Source: Elusimicrobiota bacterium
GTDB lineage: Bacteria > Elusimicrobiota > Endomicrobiia > Endomicrobiales > Endomicrobiaceae
Assembly: GCA_031274365.1 (NCBI GenBank)
Contig: JAISQF010000020.1
Coordinates: 1 to 51,066 of the forward strand
Reading direction: 5' to 3'
DNA: 51,066 bases
The position numbers and the translations under genes are program-made. Shown here in pieces: positions 7,941-18,574 of this stretch; the first letter of the stretch is position 1; each line of letters begins with the position of its first letter. The notes beneath the pieces are model-generated. The model was not told the DNA's origin. It searched no databases and saw only the letters and a list, made by a program, of their open reading frames with translations.

Positions 7941-9527
7941 TTGATGGGCATCGGTATTATCAAAGGTTTAATTGCTAGTCTATCCGTAATATTCCCCGCG
8001 TGGGCGGCTTCAGGCGATATGTCTTACACGATTATATACGCAGCCGGGGACACATTGATGTATTTCCTACCTATATTAGTCGCATACACAGCATCTCAAC
8101 GTTTTGGACTTGACCCGATAGTCGGTATGGTTATCGGCGCGTCTCTTGTATATCCATCCATTGTGGCAGAATATCCTTTCGGTCCCTGGGGCGTGCATAA
8201 ATTTTTTGGTATGGATATTTTAGTTATGATGCGTTATAGCGGCACCGTTTTACCGTCTATTTTTGCAGTGTATGGAGCAAGTAAGTTGTATAAATATTTT
8301 CGCAGAACGCTGCCTTCCTCAATAAAAAATTTCATCGCCCCATTTGCAACGCTCATCATAATTATTCCATTGATGTTTTTGATAATTGGTCCCATATTTG
8401 GAGTTGTAGGTCTTGGGATTCAAGCTGGCATAAAAGCCATCGTAGCGATAAGATTTATCGGACCTGTAATTTTGGGTTTGATAATCGGCGGATTTTGGCA
8501 AGTTTTGGTTATCTTCGGACTTCATTGGGCGGTAGTGCCCATAGGCATACACGAAGCTACCGTGCCAAATCTTTTCTTTGGCGATATTGGCGTCACTATG
8601 ATTCTTGCTTATACTCAGATTGCGGTAATTGCGCAGATGGGCGCTGTTTTTGCAATGGCGCTCCGCATAAGAAATATTGAGCGCCGCTCTGCGGCGATTG
8701 CTGCGGGAGTAAGCGGAATTTTCGGCATCACCGAGCCTATTATCTACGGTTTTACTTTGCCTAAGAAAAAGCCATTTTTATTAGCTTGTGTGTCCGGCGC
8801 GATTTTTGGCGCTCTGGCCGGCTTGTTAGGCAGTTTTAATTCCGGCGGTTATGGTATTGCTCAGCAAATGGGCGCGTTGGGAATTTTTACATATCCGAGT
8901 TATTTGTTGCCGGGATTTGCCGGTTCCACAATGAATTTTATTATCGCTCTATCGATGAGTATTCTTTCTATGGGTGTAACTTTTCTTTTAGTTTATCTTA
9001 CCTATAAACCGGACAGCGCGGAGTTAAAAGTTGATAAGGAAGTGATTATCGACACATCAAAAGTAAATACGGCGACAGCAAAGAAAATTTACGCGCCGGT
9101 AAAAGGCCGCATATTGCCTATAAGTCAATCGGCTGATGCAGCGCATCAACAAGAAACGCTCGGCAAAGGCGTGTGTTTTATGCCTCTGGGCGGAAAAATT
9201 TTCGCGCCTTTTAACGGAACTGTTGATATGGTATTTGATACAAAACATGCGATAGGTCTTCGTTCTGACGACGGCGTCGAACTTTTAATCCATTGCGGCA
9301 TTGACACTGTTAAACTTGGCGGCAAAGGATTTACTATGCATGTAAAAGAGGGTGATAAAATTACAACCGGTCAGTTGTTGTTTGAATATGACAAAGATAT
9401 TATCGCCCGCTCCGGATACAGTCTTGAGACGCAAGTTGTTGTGACAAATTCTGAAAATTACAAAGCGATAACTCAAGCAAAGTCCGGCGATTGCGCAGTT
9501 GGAGATTTGATTTTATATGTGGAGTAG
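7941..9527 (+). CDS. PTS enzyme IIC-IIA (beta-glucoside family), downstream part of the split permease
   Basis: The frame is open from 7851, just before the G tract; upstream of the nominal TTG at 7941 it already reads VEKQSIGKILIG and GVFTPILAALMGIG, typical IIC start sequence, so 7941 is not a natural start and the segment belongs with the IIB ORF. IIC spans about residues 1-350 with multiple membrane segments and the GITEPIIYGFTLP signature. IIA of the Glc type follows at roughly 390-528, with FAPFNGTVDMVFDTKHAIG and GVELLIHCGIDTV holding the conserved histidines. Substrate is inferred as a beta-glucoside from the phospho-beta-glucosidase downstream. PTS EI and HPr are not in the window. 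Confidence 0.9.
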   Translation: MMGIGIIKGLIASLSVIFPAWAASGDMSYTIIYAAGDTLMYFLPILVAYTASQRFGLDPIVGMVIGASLVYPSIVAEYPFGPWGVHKFFGMDILVMMRYSGTVLPSIFAVYGASKLYKYFRRTLPSSIKNFIAPFATLIIIIPLMFLIIGPIFGVVGLGIQAGIKAIVAIRFIGPVILGLIIGGFWQVLVIFGLHWAVVPIGIHEATVPNLFFGDIGVTMILAYTQIAVIAQMGAVFAMALRIRNIERRSAAIAAGVSGIFGITEPIIYGFTLPKKKPFLLACVSGAIFGALAGLLGSFNSGGYGIAQQMGALGIFTYPSYLLPGFAGSTMNFIIALSMSILSMGVTFLLVYLTYKPDSAELKVDKEVIIDTSKVNTATAKKIYAPVKGRILPISQSADAAHQQETLGKGVCFMPLGGKIFAPFNGTVDMVFDTKHAIGLRSDDGVELLIHCGIDTVKLGGKGFTMHVKEGDKITTGQLLFEYDKDIIARSGYSLETQVVVTNSENYKAITQAKSGDCAVGDLILYVE

Positions 9528-9580
9528 AATGCAAGAAACGCGTTGTAAATTTTTTGTAAATTAAAATTAAGGAGCTAATC

Positions 9581-12579
<2,999 letters not shown>

Positions 12580-12737
12580 ATATAATAAAGCGGTTTTGAA
12601 TTTTGATATTTTCATATTGATATATTCAAATGATAAAATATCGAAATGGAATTATGGGTTATCGTTTGCGGGTAAAACGCCGCGACAGAAATTATAATCA
12701 GCTTTGAGGACTTTGAGCGCAATGACATTATGACCGC

Positions 12738-12765
12738 TTGATATTTAAGAAAATTTTGATATAAT
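12738..12765 (+). promoter_or_regulatory. Sigma-70-type promoter for glnA
   Basis: TTGATA at 12738-12743 and TATAAT at 12760-12765, spaced 16 bases. Transcription would begin near 12772, just before the hexaloop leader. No gene is visible in the upstream stretch 12580-12737. Confidence 0.75.
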
Positions 12766-12778
12766 CCCGTATGTTTAG

Positions 12779-12815
12779 ATTAAAGCAGCTTAATAGTCTT
12801 GAGCAAAGGCGCTCA
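12779..12815 (+). promoter_or_regulatory. Dual-hexaloop ANTAR-type RNA in the glnA leader
   Basis: Two perfect 5-bp hairpins each close a six-base loop. P1 pairs 12779-12783 with 12790-12794 (loop AGCAGC). P2 pairs 12800-12804 with 12811-12815 (loop AAAGGC). The linker is five bases. ANTAR proteins are known to bind two hexaloop hairpins with A at loop position 1 and G at position 4. P2 fits both; P1 has A at position 4. The P2 3' arm lies inside the terminator 5' arm, so the two folds exclude each other. Confidence 0.8.
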
Positions 12816-12850
12816 TTAAAGAAAATTCTTTAATGGGCGCTTTTTGTTTT
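12809..12850 (+). terminator. Leader terminator upstream of glnA
   Basis: A stem of about 14 pairs (12809-12822 with 12827-12840, one G-U pair) with an A/T loop is followed by TTTTTGTTTT. It lies about 50 bases before the glnA start and downstream of the promoter, so unregulated transcription should end here. Binding of an antiterminator to P2 would sequester 12811-12815 and prevent it from forming. Confidence 0.85.
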
Positions 12851-12897
12851 TATGGCTAAAAAATGGCTTTTATAAAGCCTGATAAAAGGAGAGAAAA

Positions 12898-14232
12898 ATG
12901 AGTTACACAAAAGAACAAATTGTCCAATTAGTTAAGGACAATGATGTAAAATTTATCAGATTGCAATTCACAGACATTATCGGAACGCTAAAGAATGTTG
13001 CCGTTACCGCAAGCCAGCTTGAAAAGGTTCTCAGCAATAAGTGTATGTTTGACGGTTCTTCAATTGAAGGATTTGTCCGCATAGAAGAGAGCGATATGTA
13101 TTTGTTTCCTGATTTAGACACATTTACTATTTTTCCATGGAGACCGCAGGAAGGAAAAGTCGCAAGATTTATATGCGATATTTATACGCCGGATCAAAAA
13201 CCTTTTTTAGGCTGTCCAAGAAATGTTTTGAAAAGCGTCATAAAAAAAGCGGAGAATATGGGATATTCGTTAAATGTGGGACCGGAATGCGAATTCTTTC
13301 TTTTCTTGCTTGACGAAAACGGCAATGCCACGACAATCACTCATGACGATGCGGGATATTTTGATTTAGCTCCCGTGGATATGGGCGAAAATGCGAGAAG
13401 AGATATTTGTTTAACTCTTGAAAGTATGGGTTTTGAAATAGAGGCTTCTCATCACGAAGTCGCAAAAGGCCAGCATGAAATTGATTTCAAATATGCCGAC
13501 GCATTAAAGACTGCCGACAATATAAACACATTTAAGATGGTTGTAAAAACTATTGCAAAAAAACATGGACTTCACGCCACTTTTATGCCTAAACCGATTG
13601 CCGGAATAAACGGTTCGGGAATGCATACCAATATGTCTTTATTTGATATTAAAGCCGGCAAAAATGCTTTTGACGATCCTAAAGGCGAATTTGGCATTTC
13701 AGAAACAGCTCTTAATTATATAGGCGGATTGATAAAAAATATGAGGTCAATAGCGGCTGTTACAAATCCTACAGTGAACTCATATAAAAGATTAGTCCCC
13801 GGTTATGAAGCGCCAGTTTATATCGCATGGTCGCCTCGCAATCGCAGCCCTCTTATAAGAATTCCGGCGGCAAGAGGAGCAAGCACAAGAACTGAACTTC
13901 GTTGCCCGGATCCGTCGTCAAATCCTTATTTGGCTCTCGCCGCATGTTTAGCCGCTGGACTTGACGGAATAAAGAATAAAATAAAACCTCCTAAAGCAGT
14001 CGATAGAAATTTGTTTAAGATGTCTGCCGCGGAGAAAAAAGAATTGGGAATAGGAGATTTGCCCGGGACTTTGCTTGAGGCTATAAATGAATTCAAAGCA
14101 AGTTCTTTAATGAAAGAAACTTTCGGCGATCATGTTTTTGAGCGTTATATTGAAACAAAAGAAAAAGAGTGGAATTCTTATAAAGCGACGGTTCATCAGT
14201 GGGAGCTTGATAATTATTTATCATTATATTAA
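12898..14232 (+). CDS. glnA: Glutamine synthetase, type I
   Basis: 444 residues, the length of the GSI-alpha class found in Firmicutes and others. It makes glutamine from glutamate, ammonia and ATP as a dodecamer. Motifs: [17 protein letters not shown] near residue 60, GPECEFFLF in the metal-binding strand, the ATP loop [13 protein letters not shown], and the substrate segment [13 protein letters not shown]. The tail ends [11 protein letters not shown] see no adenylylation-site sequence of the GSI-beta class, so control is more likely transcriptional, fitting the antiterminator leader. AAAGGAG precedes the ATG. The ANTAR regulator gene follows. Confidence 0.96.
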   Translation: MSYTKEQIVQLVKDNDVKFIRLQFTDIIGTLKNVAVTASQLEKVLSNKCMFDGSSIEGFVRIEESDMYLFPDLDTFTIFPWRPQEGKVARFICDIYTPDQKPFLGCPRNVLKSVIKKAENMGYSLNVGPECEFFLFLLDENGNATTITHDDAGYFDLAPVDMGENARRDICLTLESMGFEIEASHHEVAKGQHEIDFKYADALKTADNINTFKMVVKTIAKKHGLHATFMPKPIAGINGSGMHTNMSLFDIKAGKNAFDDPKGEFGISETALNYIGGLIKNMRSIAAVTNPTVNSYKRLVPGYEAPVYIAWSPRNRSPLIRIPAARGASTRTELRCPDPSSNPYLALAACLAAGLDGIKNKIKPPKAVDRNLFKMSAAEKKELGIGDLPGTLLEAINEFKASSLMKETFGDHVFERYIETKEKEWNSYKATVHQWELDNYLSLY

Positions 14233-14266
14233 ATCTCTCTGACGTATTGTTTTATTGTCATTGCGG

Positions 14267-14340
14267 GCAAAGCAATCCAATAGTTATTTTTATTTTTGTT
14301 TGTTAATTAAACAATTTCTAAAAACTTTGGATTGCTTTGC
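14267..14340. repeat. Perfect 14-bp inverted repeat (MITE-like remnant)
   Basis: 14267-14280 and 14327-14340 are exact reverse complements around a 46-base A/T-rich centre. The outer sequence (TCATTGCGGGCAAAGCAATCC) resembles small dispersed repeats seen in many genomes. It occupies much of the 252-base gap between glnA and the ANTAR gene; a transcription terminator is possible, though the long loop and weak T tract argue against it. Confidence 0.7.
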
Positions 14341-14484
14341 GGTAAAGTTTTTTATAATGAAGTCGGAGTTGTGTTGTTTTTTTGTTTGAATTACTTTAAT
14401 TTAATAAAAAAAACGTTGCGCGGCGACAATCTTTTTTCCTTATGATAAAAACAATTAGCGTTTTATTTACAACAAGGAGAAAAT

Positions 14485-15072
14485 ATGTATCAGAAAAGCA
14501 AAATTATTATAGCAGGTTCAAAAGAAATTGTTACTTCATTAAAAAAACAAATAGAAATAGCAAATTTTATTTTGCTTGATTCCTCTTATTCCGGCAATGA
14601 GACAATAAGAAAAACAACAACTCTTTTTCCCGATATAGTCGTCAGCGATTATAAATTGTCCGATATGACGGGTTTGGATCTTGCAATATCTATTGAAAAT
14701 CTGAAGCTTTGTCCCGTAATAATTCTTGCAAGCGCCGAACAAGCGGAATATATAGAAGAATTAAAAACATCCAGCCTTAATATTTTTTGCGTCTCAAAAC
14801 CGGTAAATCCCAGCGCGTTAAATCACACCATATTGCTTGCCGTAAAACTCACAAAACGTATTCATGAATATGAATATCAAATCGACAGTCTAAAAAAGCA
14901 GCTTGAGGATAGAAAAGTTATAGAAAGAGCGAAAGGAATTCTTATGAAAAAGTTTAATATGAGCGAGGATGAAGCGTATAAAGAAATGCGCTCGAAAGCT
15001 ATGAATTCTTCAAAACCTCTTGCTGAAATAGCAAAGACCATTGTTGAAATGTTTAAGATATTCTCCAATTAA
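14485..15072 (+). CDS. ANTAR-domain RNA-binding regulator (NasT/AmiR type)
   Basis: 195 residues. The N-terminal receiver-like domain (about 1-120) has D55 in VVSDYKLSDMTG and a lysine in CVSKPVN, but lacks the usual N-terminal acidic pair (KIIIAGSKE instead), so it may be a pseudo-receiver. A coiled linker (about 125-145, IDSLKKQLEDRKV) leads to the ANTAR domain (IERAKGILMKKFNMSEDEAY through LAEIAKTIVEMF). ANTAR proteins prevent leader termination by binding paired hexaloops. The glnA leader 1.7 kb upstream carries that structure, so glnA control is the obvious role. AAGGAG precedes the ATG. Confidence 0.92.
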   Translation: MYQKSKIIIAGSKEIVTSLKKQIEIANFILLDSSYSGNETIRKTTTLFPDIVVSDYKLSDMTGLDLAISIENLKLCPVIILASAEQAEYIEELKTSSLNIFCVSKPVNPSALNHTILLAVKLTKRIHEYEYQIDSLKKQLEDRKVIERAKGILMKKFNMSEDEAYKEMRSKAMNSSKPLAEIAKTIVEMFKIFSN

Positions 15073-15212
15073 AATCTAAAAAAACAAATAGTAAAAATAT
15101 AAAATTATATTGATAATTTTTTATTAGTCCTGTAATATATGTGAAATATATTTCGAACTTGCTTTATGATATTTTGTTATTAAGGAATTGCGGGCAGGAT
15201 AAGGATGATAAT

Positions 15213-16586
15213 ATGTCTCTAAAAAATCAAATAGTTTCAGTTGAAGTTGAAAAAATAGTTTTTCCGGGGCGCTCTTTATGCAGATGCCAAGACGGCATAG
15301 CGTTATTTACAGACGGTTTATTGCCCGGAGAAAAAGCGTTCGTTTTGGTTATAAAAGATAAAAAAACTTTTAGAGAGGGGATTGTTAAAGAGATTGTTGA
15401 AAAATCTCCCGATAGAATAGAACCGGTATGTTCTTTGTTTAATAAATGCGGCGGCTGCTCTTTTCAAAATACTGATTATGCAAATCAAATAAAACTTAAA
15501 TATGCATATGTGTCTGAATTATTAAAAAGCGTGGAGATAGAACTTTCTGAAATTTTCAAAAGTCCGGAGATTTGGAAATATAGAAATAAAATGGAATTTA
15601 GCTTTTTTGATAATGAAGGCAATGCGGATTTAGGTCTGCACTGCAAAGGAAGTTTTAATAAATATATTTCGGTAAGAAACTGTCTGATATGCGGAGACCT
15701 TTTTATGCAAGCCGCCAGTTTGGCAAGAGAAATTGCAAATGAAAAAAGATTATGCGCTTATGATAATAAAAGCCATAAAGGTTTTTTGAGGCATTTGGTT
15801 TTAAGAGAAGCAAAAAATAATAATCAATTTCTTGTAAATATATCAACGTCGCCGATAGATTTGAGCGTCACGGACGGTATAAACGAGAATAGCTTTATAT
15901 CCGAGCTTGGAGATAAATTAAAAAGTTTTTCGGACGGAATATTCTGGACAAAAAACGGATATAAATCCGACGCTGTTATAATTGAAAATATTTCTCTTAT
16001 CCGCGGAAGCAATAGCATTGAGGAAAAATTAAATGTCAACGGTAAAGATTATTTCTTTAAGATTTCACCCTCTTCGTTTTTTCAGACAAATTCAAAAGGA
16101 GCCGAACTTCTTTATAATACGGCGCTGAAATTATTAGATCCGCAAAAGACGGATACTATTCTCGACTTATATTGCGGAACGGGAACAATATCAATATCAA
16201 TATCTAAAGAAGTAAAAAAAGTCGTCGGCATTGAAATAAATCAACGCGCCGTCGAAGACGCAAAATCAAACGCCGCGTTAAACGAAATTTCAAATGTTGA
16301 CTTTATCGCGGGTTCCGCGCAGGAGTGGGTAAAAAATGTCAAAGAAAATTTTGACGCAATTATTCTCGACCCGCCAAGAAGCGGTTTAACAAATGAGGTA
16401 ATAAAATTTTTATTAGAAAATTTGTCCCCAAAGATAATTTATATATCCTGCAATCCGTCCACGCTTGTTAGAGATTTGACTCTGTTAAAAAATTCCGGCA
16501 AATACGAAATAAAATCAGTCGTTGCCATAGATTTGTTTCCTCAAACATATCATATAGAAACGGCCGTATTATTAAAATCAGTGTAA
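15213..16586 (+). CDS. 23S rRNA (uracil-5-)-methyltransferase, RlmD/RumA family
   Basis: 457 residues from ATG 15213, chosen because AAGGA sits seven bases upstream; an ATG at 15141 has no such site. It is a SAM-dependent methyltransferase that methylates C5 of uracil in 23S rRNA or tRNA. Domains: TRAM (about 1-65), an Fe-S cluster loop with C73, C79 and C82 (CSLFNKCGGCSF) and a later cysteine in NCLICGD, then the Rossmann methyltransferase with LDLYCGTGTISI and LDPPRSGL, and the nucleophile cysteine in YISCNPSTLVRD. All catalytic elements are present. RlmD, RlmC and TrmA cannot be separated with certainty by eye. Confidence 0.92.
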   Translation: MSLKNQIVSVEVEKIVFPGRSLCRCQDGIALFTDGLLPGEKAFVLVIKDKKTFREGIVKEIVEKSPDRIEPVCSLFNKCGGCSFQNTDYANQIKLKYAYVSELLKSVEIELSEIFKSPEIWKYRNKMEFSFFDNEGNADLGLHCKGSFNKYISVRNCLICGDLFMQAASLAREIANEKRLCAYDNKSHKGFLRHLVLREAKNNNQFLVNISTSPIDLSVTDGINENSFISELGDKLKSFSDGIFWTKNGYKSDAVIIENISLIRGSNSIEEKLNVNGKDYFFKISPSSFFQTNSKGAELLYNTALKLLDPQKTDTILDLYCGTGTISISISKEVKKVVGIEINQRAVEDAKSNAALNEISNVDFIAGSAQEWVKNVKENFDAIILDPPRSGLTNEVIKFLLENLSPKIIYISCNPSTLVRDLTLLKNSGKYEIKSVVAIDLFPQTYHIETAVLLKSV

Positions 16587-16795
16587 ATATTTATCAATTT
16601 TATCGCAAGAAATTTCACGCTCTTTTGATTAGAATTTATCTATGATAAAATCATTAAAACATATTTAATATATAATATTATAAAATATTAGAGAAACTTA
16701 ATTTTTTATGATATTATTTAGACGATCTTTTTTGAGCTTTTGAGTATTATAAGAATATAGGATTAGTAAAAACAAAAGCAAAAAGGAGGAAAACT

Positions 16796-17032
16796 ATGTC
16801 AACTGAAATTAAGTATGAAATTATTAAAAAATTGGGCGTGCTTTTTCAAACGAAAAGCGGCTGGAAAAAAGAAGTGAACATTATCAAATGGACCGGCAAT
16901 AATAGAGAGAATAAACAAAAATTTGACATTCGCGATTGGGCGCCGGACGGTTCAAAAATGGGCAAAGGTATTACTCTCGATAGAGAAGAAGCCGACAAAC
17001 TCATAGAAATGCTGTCTAATACGGAACTTTAA
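16796..17032 (+). CDS. PC4/YdbC-like single-stranded DNA-binding protein
   Basis: 78 residues covering one PC4-like fold. YEIIKKLGVLFQTKSGWKKE, the FDIRDWAPDGSKMGKGITL core and a C-terminal helix EEADKLIEML match bacterial YdbC-type proteins. Eukaryotic PC4 and bacterial YdbC bind single-stranded nucleic acid as dimers; the cellular role in bacteria is not settled. It appears monocistronic, with a strong AAAGGAGG site before the ATG and about 210 A/T-rich bases without a gene upstream. Confidence 0.85.
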   Translation: MSTEIKYEIIKKLGVLFQTKSGWKKEVNIIKWTGNNRENKQKFDIRDWAPDGSKMGKGITLDREEADKLIEMLSNTEL

Positions 17033-17164
17033 ATATTTTTTATTTGCAATGTAAAAGAAGTTAAGGGCTTTTTAAGTCTTTAATTCTCTTTTTATCGAGA
17101 GATAAGTAAAATTAAAATTTGCTTATCAGGGAAAGCGGCATAGTTTAGAAAAGGAGAAAATAAA

Positions 17165-17560
17165 ATGAAAAAAATTTTATTGGTATTGTTTTTATTGGTT
17201 TTTACTGTTCCCGGAGTTTTTGCGGCAAAAATGGTTGAGGCAAATTCTGTGGAAGAAAAGTTTTATCTAAGACCCGAACATGCGAGTTTTGTTCATAGAG
17301 CGATTGTTAAAGCTTGCGAGGATAGAAAATGGCGAATCGTTCAAGATGACGGGAAAGAAATAACCGCCGTATTGGATGGACGGAATTATTCTTTAACTAT
17401 AGCCATTACTTATGGCAATACCGGATATACGATAGCTTATAAAGACAGCAAAGGGTTAAAATATAATCCTGAAAAAAATACAATTCATTCAAGCTATGAG
17501 AGATGGCTTAGAAATCTTAATAAAGATATAAATGCAAATATTAATTTATTGAAAGGATGA
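17165..17560 (+). CDS. Secreted protein of unknown function, first gene of the APE-like operon
   Basis: 131 residues with a clean signal peptide (MKKILLVLFLLVFTVPGVFA, cleavage after AFA-like residues near 20). The mature part has a repeated beta pattern: VHRAIVKACEDRKWRIV, ITAVLDGRNYSLTIAI, YTIAYKDSKGLKYN and HSSYERWLRNLNKDI. Small periplasmic proteins with a similar HxxV, W, IAY and IH-Y-W layout occur in other Gram-negatives with no assigned function that I know. Its stop overlaps the next start by four bases (ATGA), tying it to the lipid-type operon. AAAGGAG precedes its ATG. Confidence 0.75.
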   Translation: MKKILLVLFLLVFTVPGVFAAKMVEANSVEEKFYLRPEHASFVHRAIVKACEDRKWRIVQDDGKEITAVLDGRNYSLTIAITYGNTGYTIAYKDSKGLKYNPEKNTIHSSYERWLRNLNKDINANINLLKG

Positions 17561-17988
17561 AAAATTATAAAGATTTTAACTTAAGAAAAAATATGATTCA
17601 TCAGCCTCCTATGCTTATGGTTGACGAAATTTTATGTGAAAATTCCATGAGCGGAAAAACATTGTTTAGAGTTCATAAAGATTGTATTTTTCTTAACTCG
17701 CGGGGAGTTCTTCAAAGAACGGCAATGATAGAAATAGCCGCTCAATCTTTTGCCGCAATAGACATTTTTCAAAAGAAAGAAAAAGGGCTTAAATATTCAA
17801 AAGGTTTTATAGCCGGAATTAGAGATTTTCAATTTTTTTCCGACGCAAAAATAGACGATGAGATAATATGCAACACGGAGAAAATAGACGAGCTTGGACA
17901 ATTGTATATAACCAAAGCGGATTTAATAAATAAAAAGACAGGAGAAGTTTTAGCAAAAGGGGAAATCAGAATTTATGAAATGTTGTAA
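17557..17988 (+). CDS. Hotdog-fold 3-hydroxyacyl-ACP dehydratase-like (ApeP-like)
   Basis: 143 residues. FabZ/ApeP-type hotdog fold: MIHQPPMLMVDEIL near the start contains the expected active-site histidine, and QRTAMIEIAAQSFAA forms the central helix with an acidic residue. Relatives dehydrate 3-hydroxyacyl groups on acyl carrier protein; in aryl-polyene clusters such proteins work during chain growth. It overlaps both neighbours (4 bases upstream, 14 downstream). A thioesterase-like role within the same fold cannot be excluded. Confidence 0.8.
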   Translation: MKNYKDFNLRKNMIHQPPMLMVDEILCENSMSGKTLFRVHKDCIFLNSRGVLQRTAMIEIAAQSFAAIDIFQKKEKGLKYSKGFIAGIRDFQFFSDAKIDDEIICNTEKIDELGQLYITKADLINKKTGEVLAKGEIRIYEML

Positions 17989-18574
17989 AAAAATATTCTT
18001 ATCCCTGTTCTTTGTTTTTGCCGTTTCTTTTTGTTTTGCTAAAAATTTTGATTTAGATGAATTTCATAGAGTCAACACTATAGAAAGCGATTTTGAGATG
18101 AGAACTCTGTATTCTTTTTCCAAACAACCGATTATAAGTGGAGGAAAACTTTATTTCAAAAAACCCGATTTAATAAAATGGGAATATCTTTATCCGGCCG
18201 CCAATAGAGGCGGTTTTTTATTTGAAAAAAAGAAGATTCTTTCTTGGACTTTTACTAATAACGGAGTAAAAGAAATTGCCGATATTTCAAAAAGCCGTCA
18301 GGCAAAGGGAGCGCTTTTTATACTTAACAAATTTCTTAATATGGATATAACCGCTTTAGAAAAAATTTATACTGTGGAGACTGTGAAAAACTCAATGATT
18401 TTTTATCCTAAAAAAAGCGCCGGCAGTTTAGAGAAAATAGAAGTTTATCTCCAAGAAAATATGCCGGCCGTCCAACGTATAATTATTTTTAACGAGTATG
18501 GAGATAAAACGGAAATTTATTTTACTGAAATAAAAATCAACGGGGAAATTGCGCAAAATGCTTTTGATATTTGA
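17975..18574 (+). CDS. LolA-like outer-membrane carrier protein
   Basis: 199 residues with a signal peptide (MKCCKKIFLSLFFVFAVSFC, cleavage after FA near 22). LolA-type half-barrel features follow: TIESDFEMRTLYSFSKQPIISGG, LYFKKPDLIKWEY and a late KTEIYFTEIKINGEIAQNAFDI. LolA itself carries lipoproteins; LolA-like proteins in aryl-polyene clusters are thought to carry the lipid product across the periplasm alongside an MMPL exporter, which is the next gene here. It overlaps that gene's start by about 17 bases. It is probably a paralogue specific to this pathway rather than the housekeeping LolA. Confidence 0.82.
   Translation: MKCCKKIFLSLFFVFAVSFCFAKNFDLDEFHRVNTIESDFEMRTLYSFSKQPIISGGKLYFKKPDLIKWEYLYPAANRGGFLFEKKKILSWTFTNNGVKEIADISKSRQAKGALFILNKFLNMDITALEKIYTVETVKNSMIFYPKKSAGSLEKIEVYLQENMPAVQRIIIFNEYGDKTEIYFTEIKINGEIAQNAFDI

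Noticed and set aside
15141-15212. N-terminal extension of the RlmD-like protein from ATG 15141
   Set aside because: No ribosome-binding site before 15141, and the TRAM domain starts right after ATG 15213, which has AAGGA.
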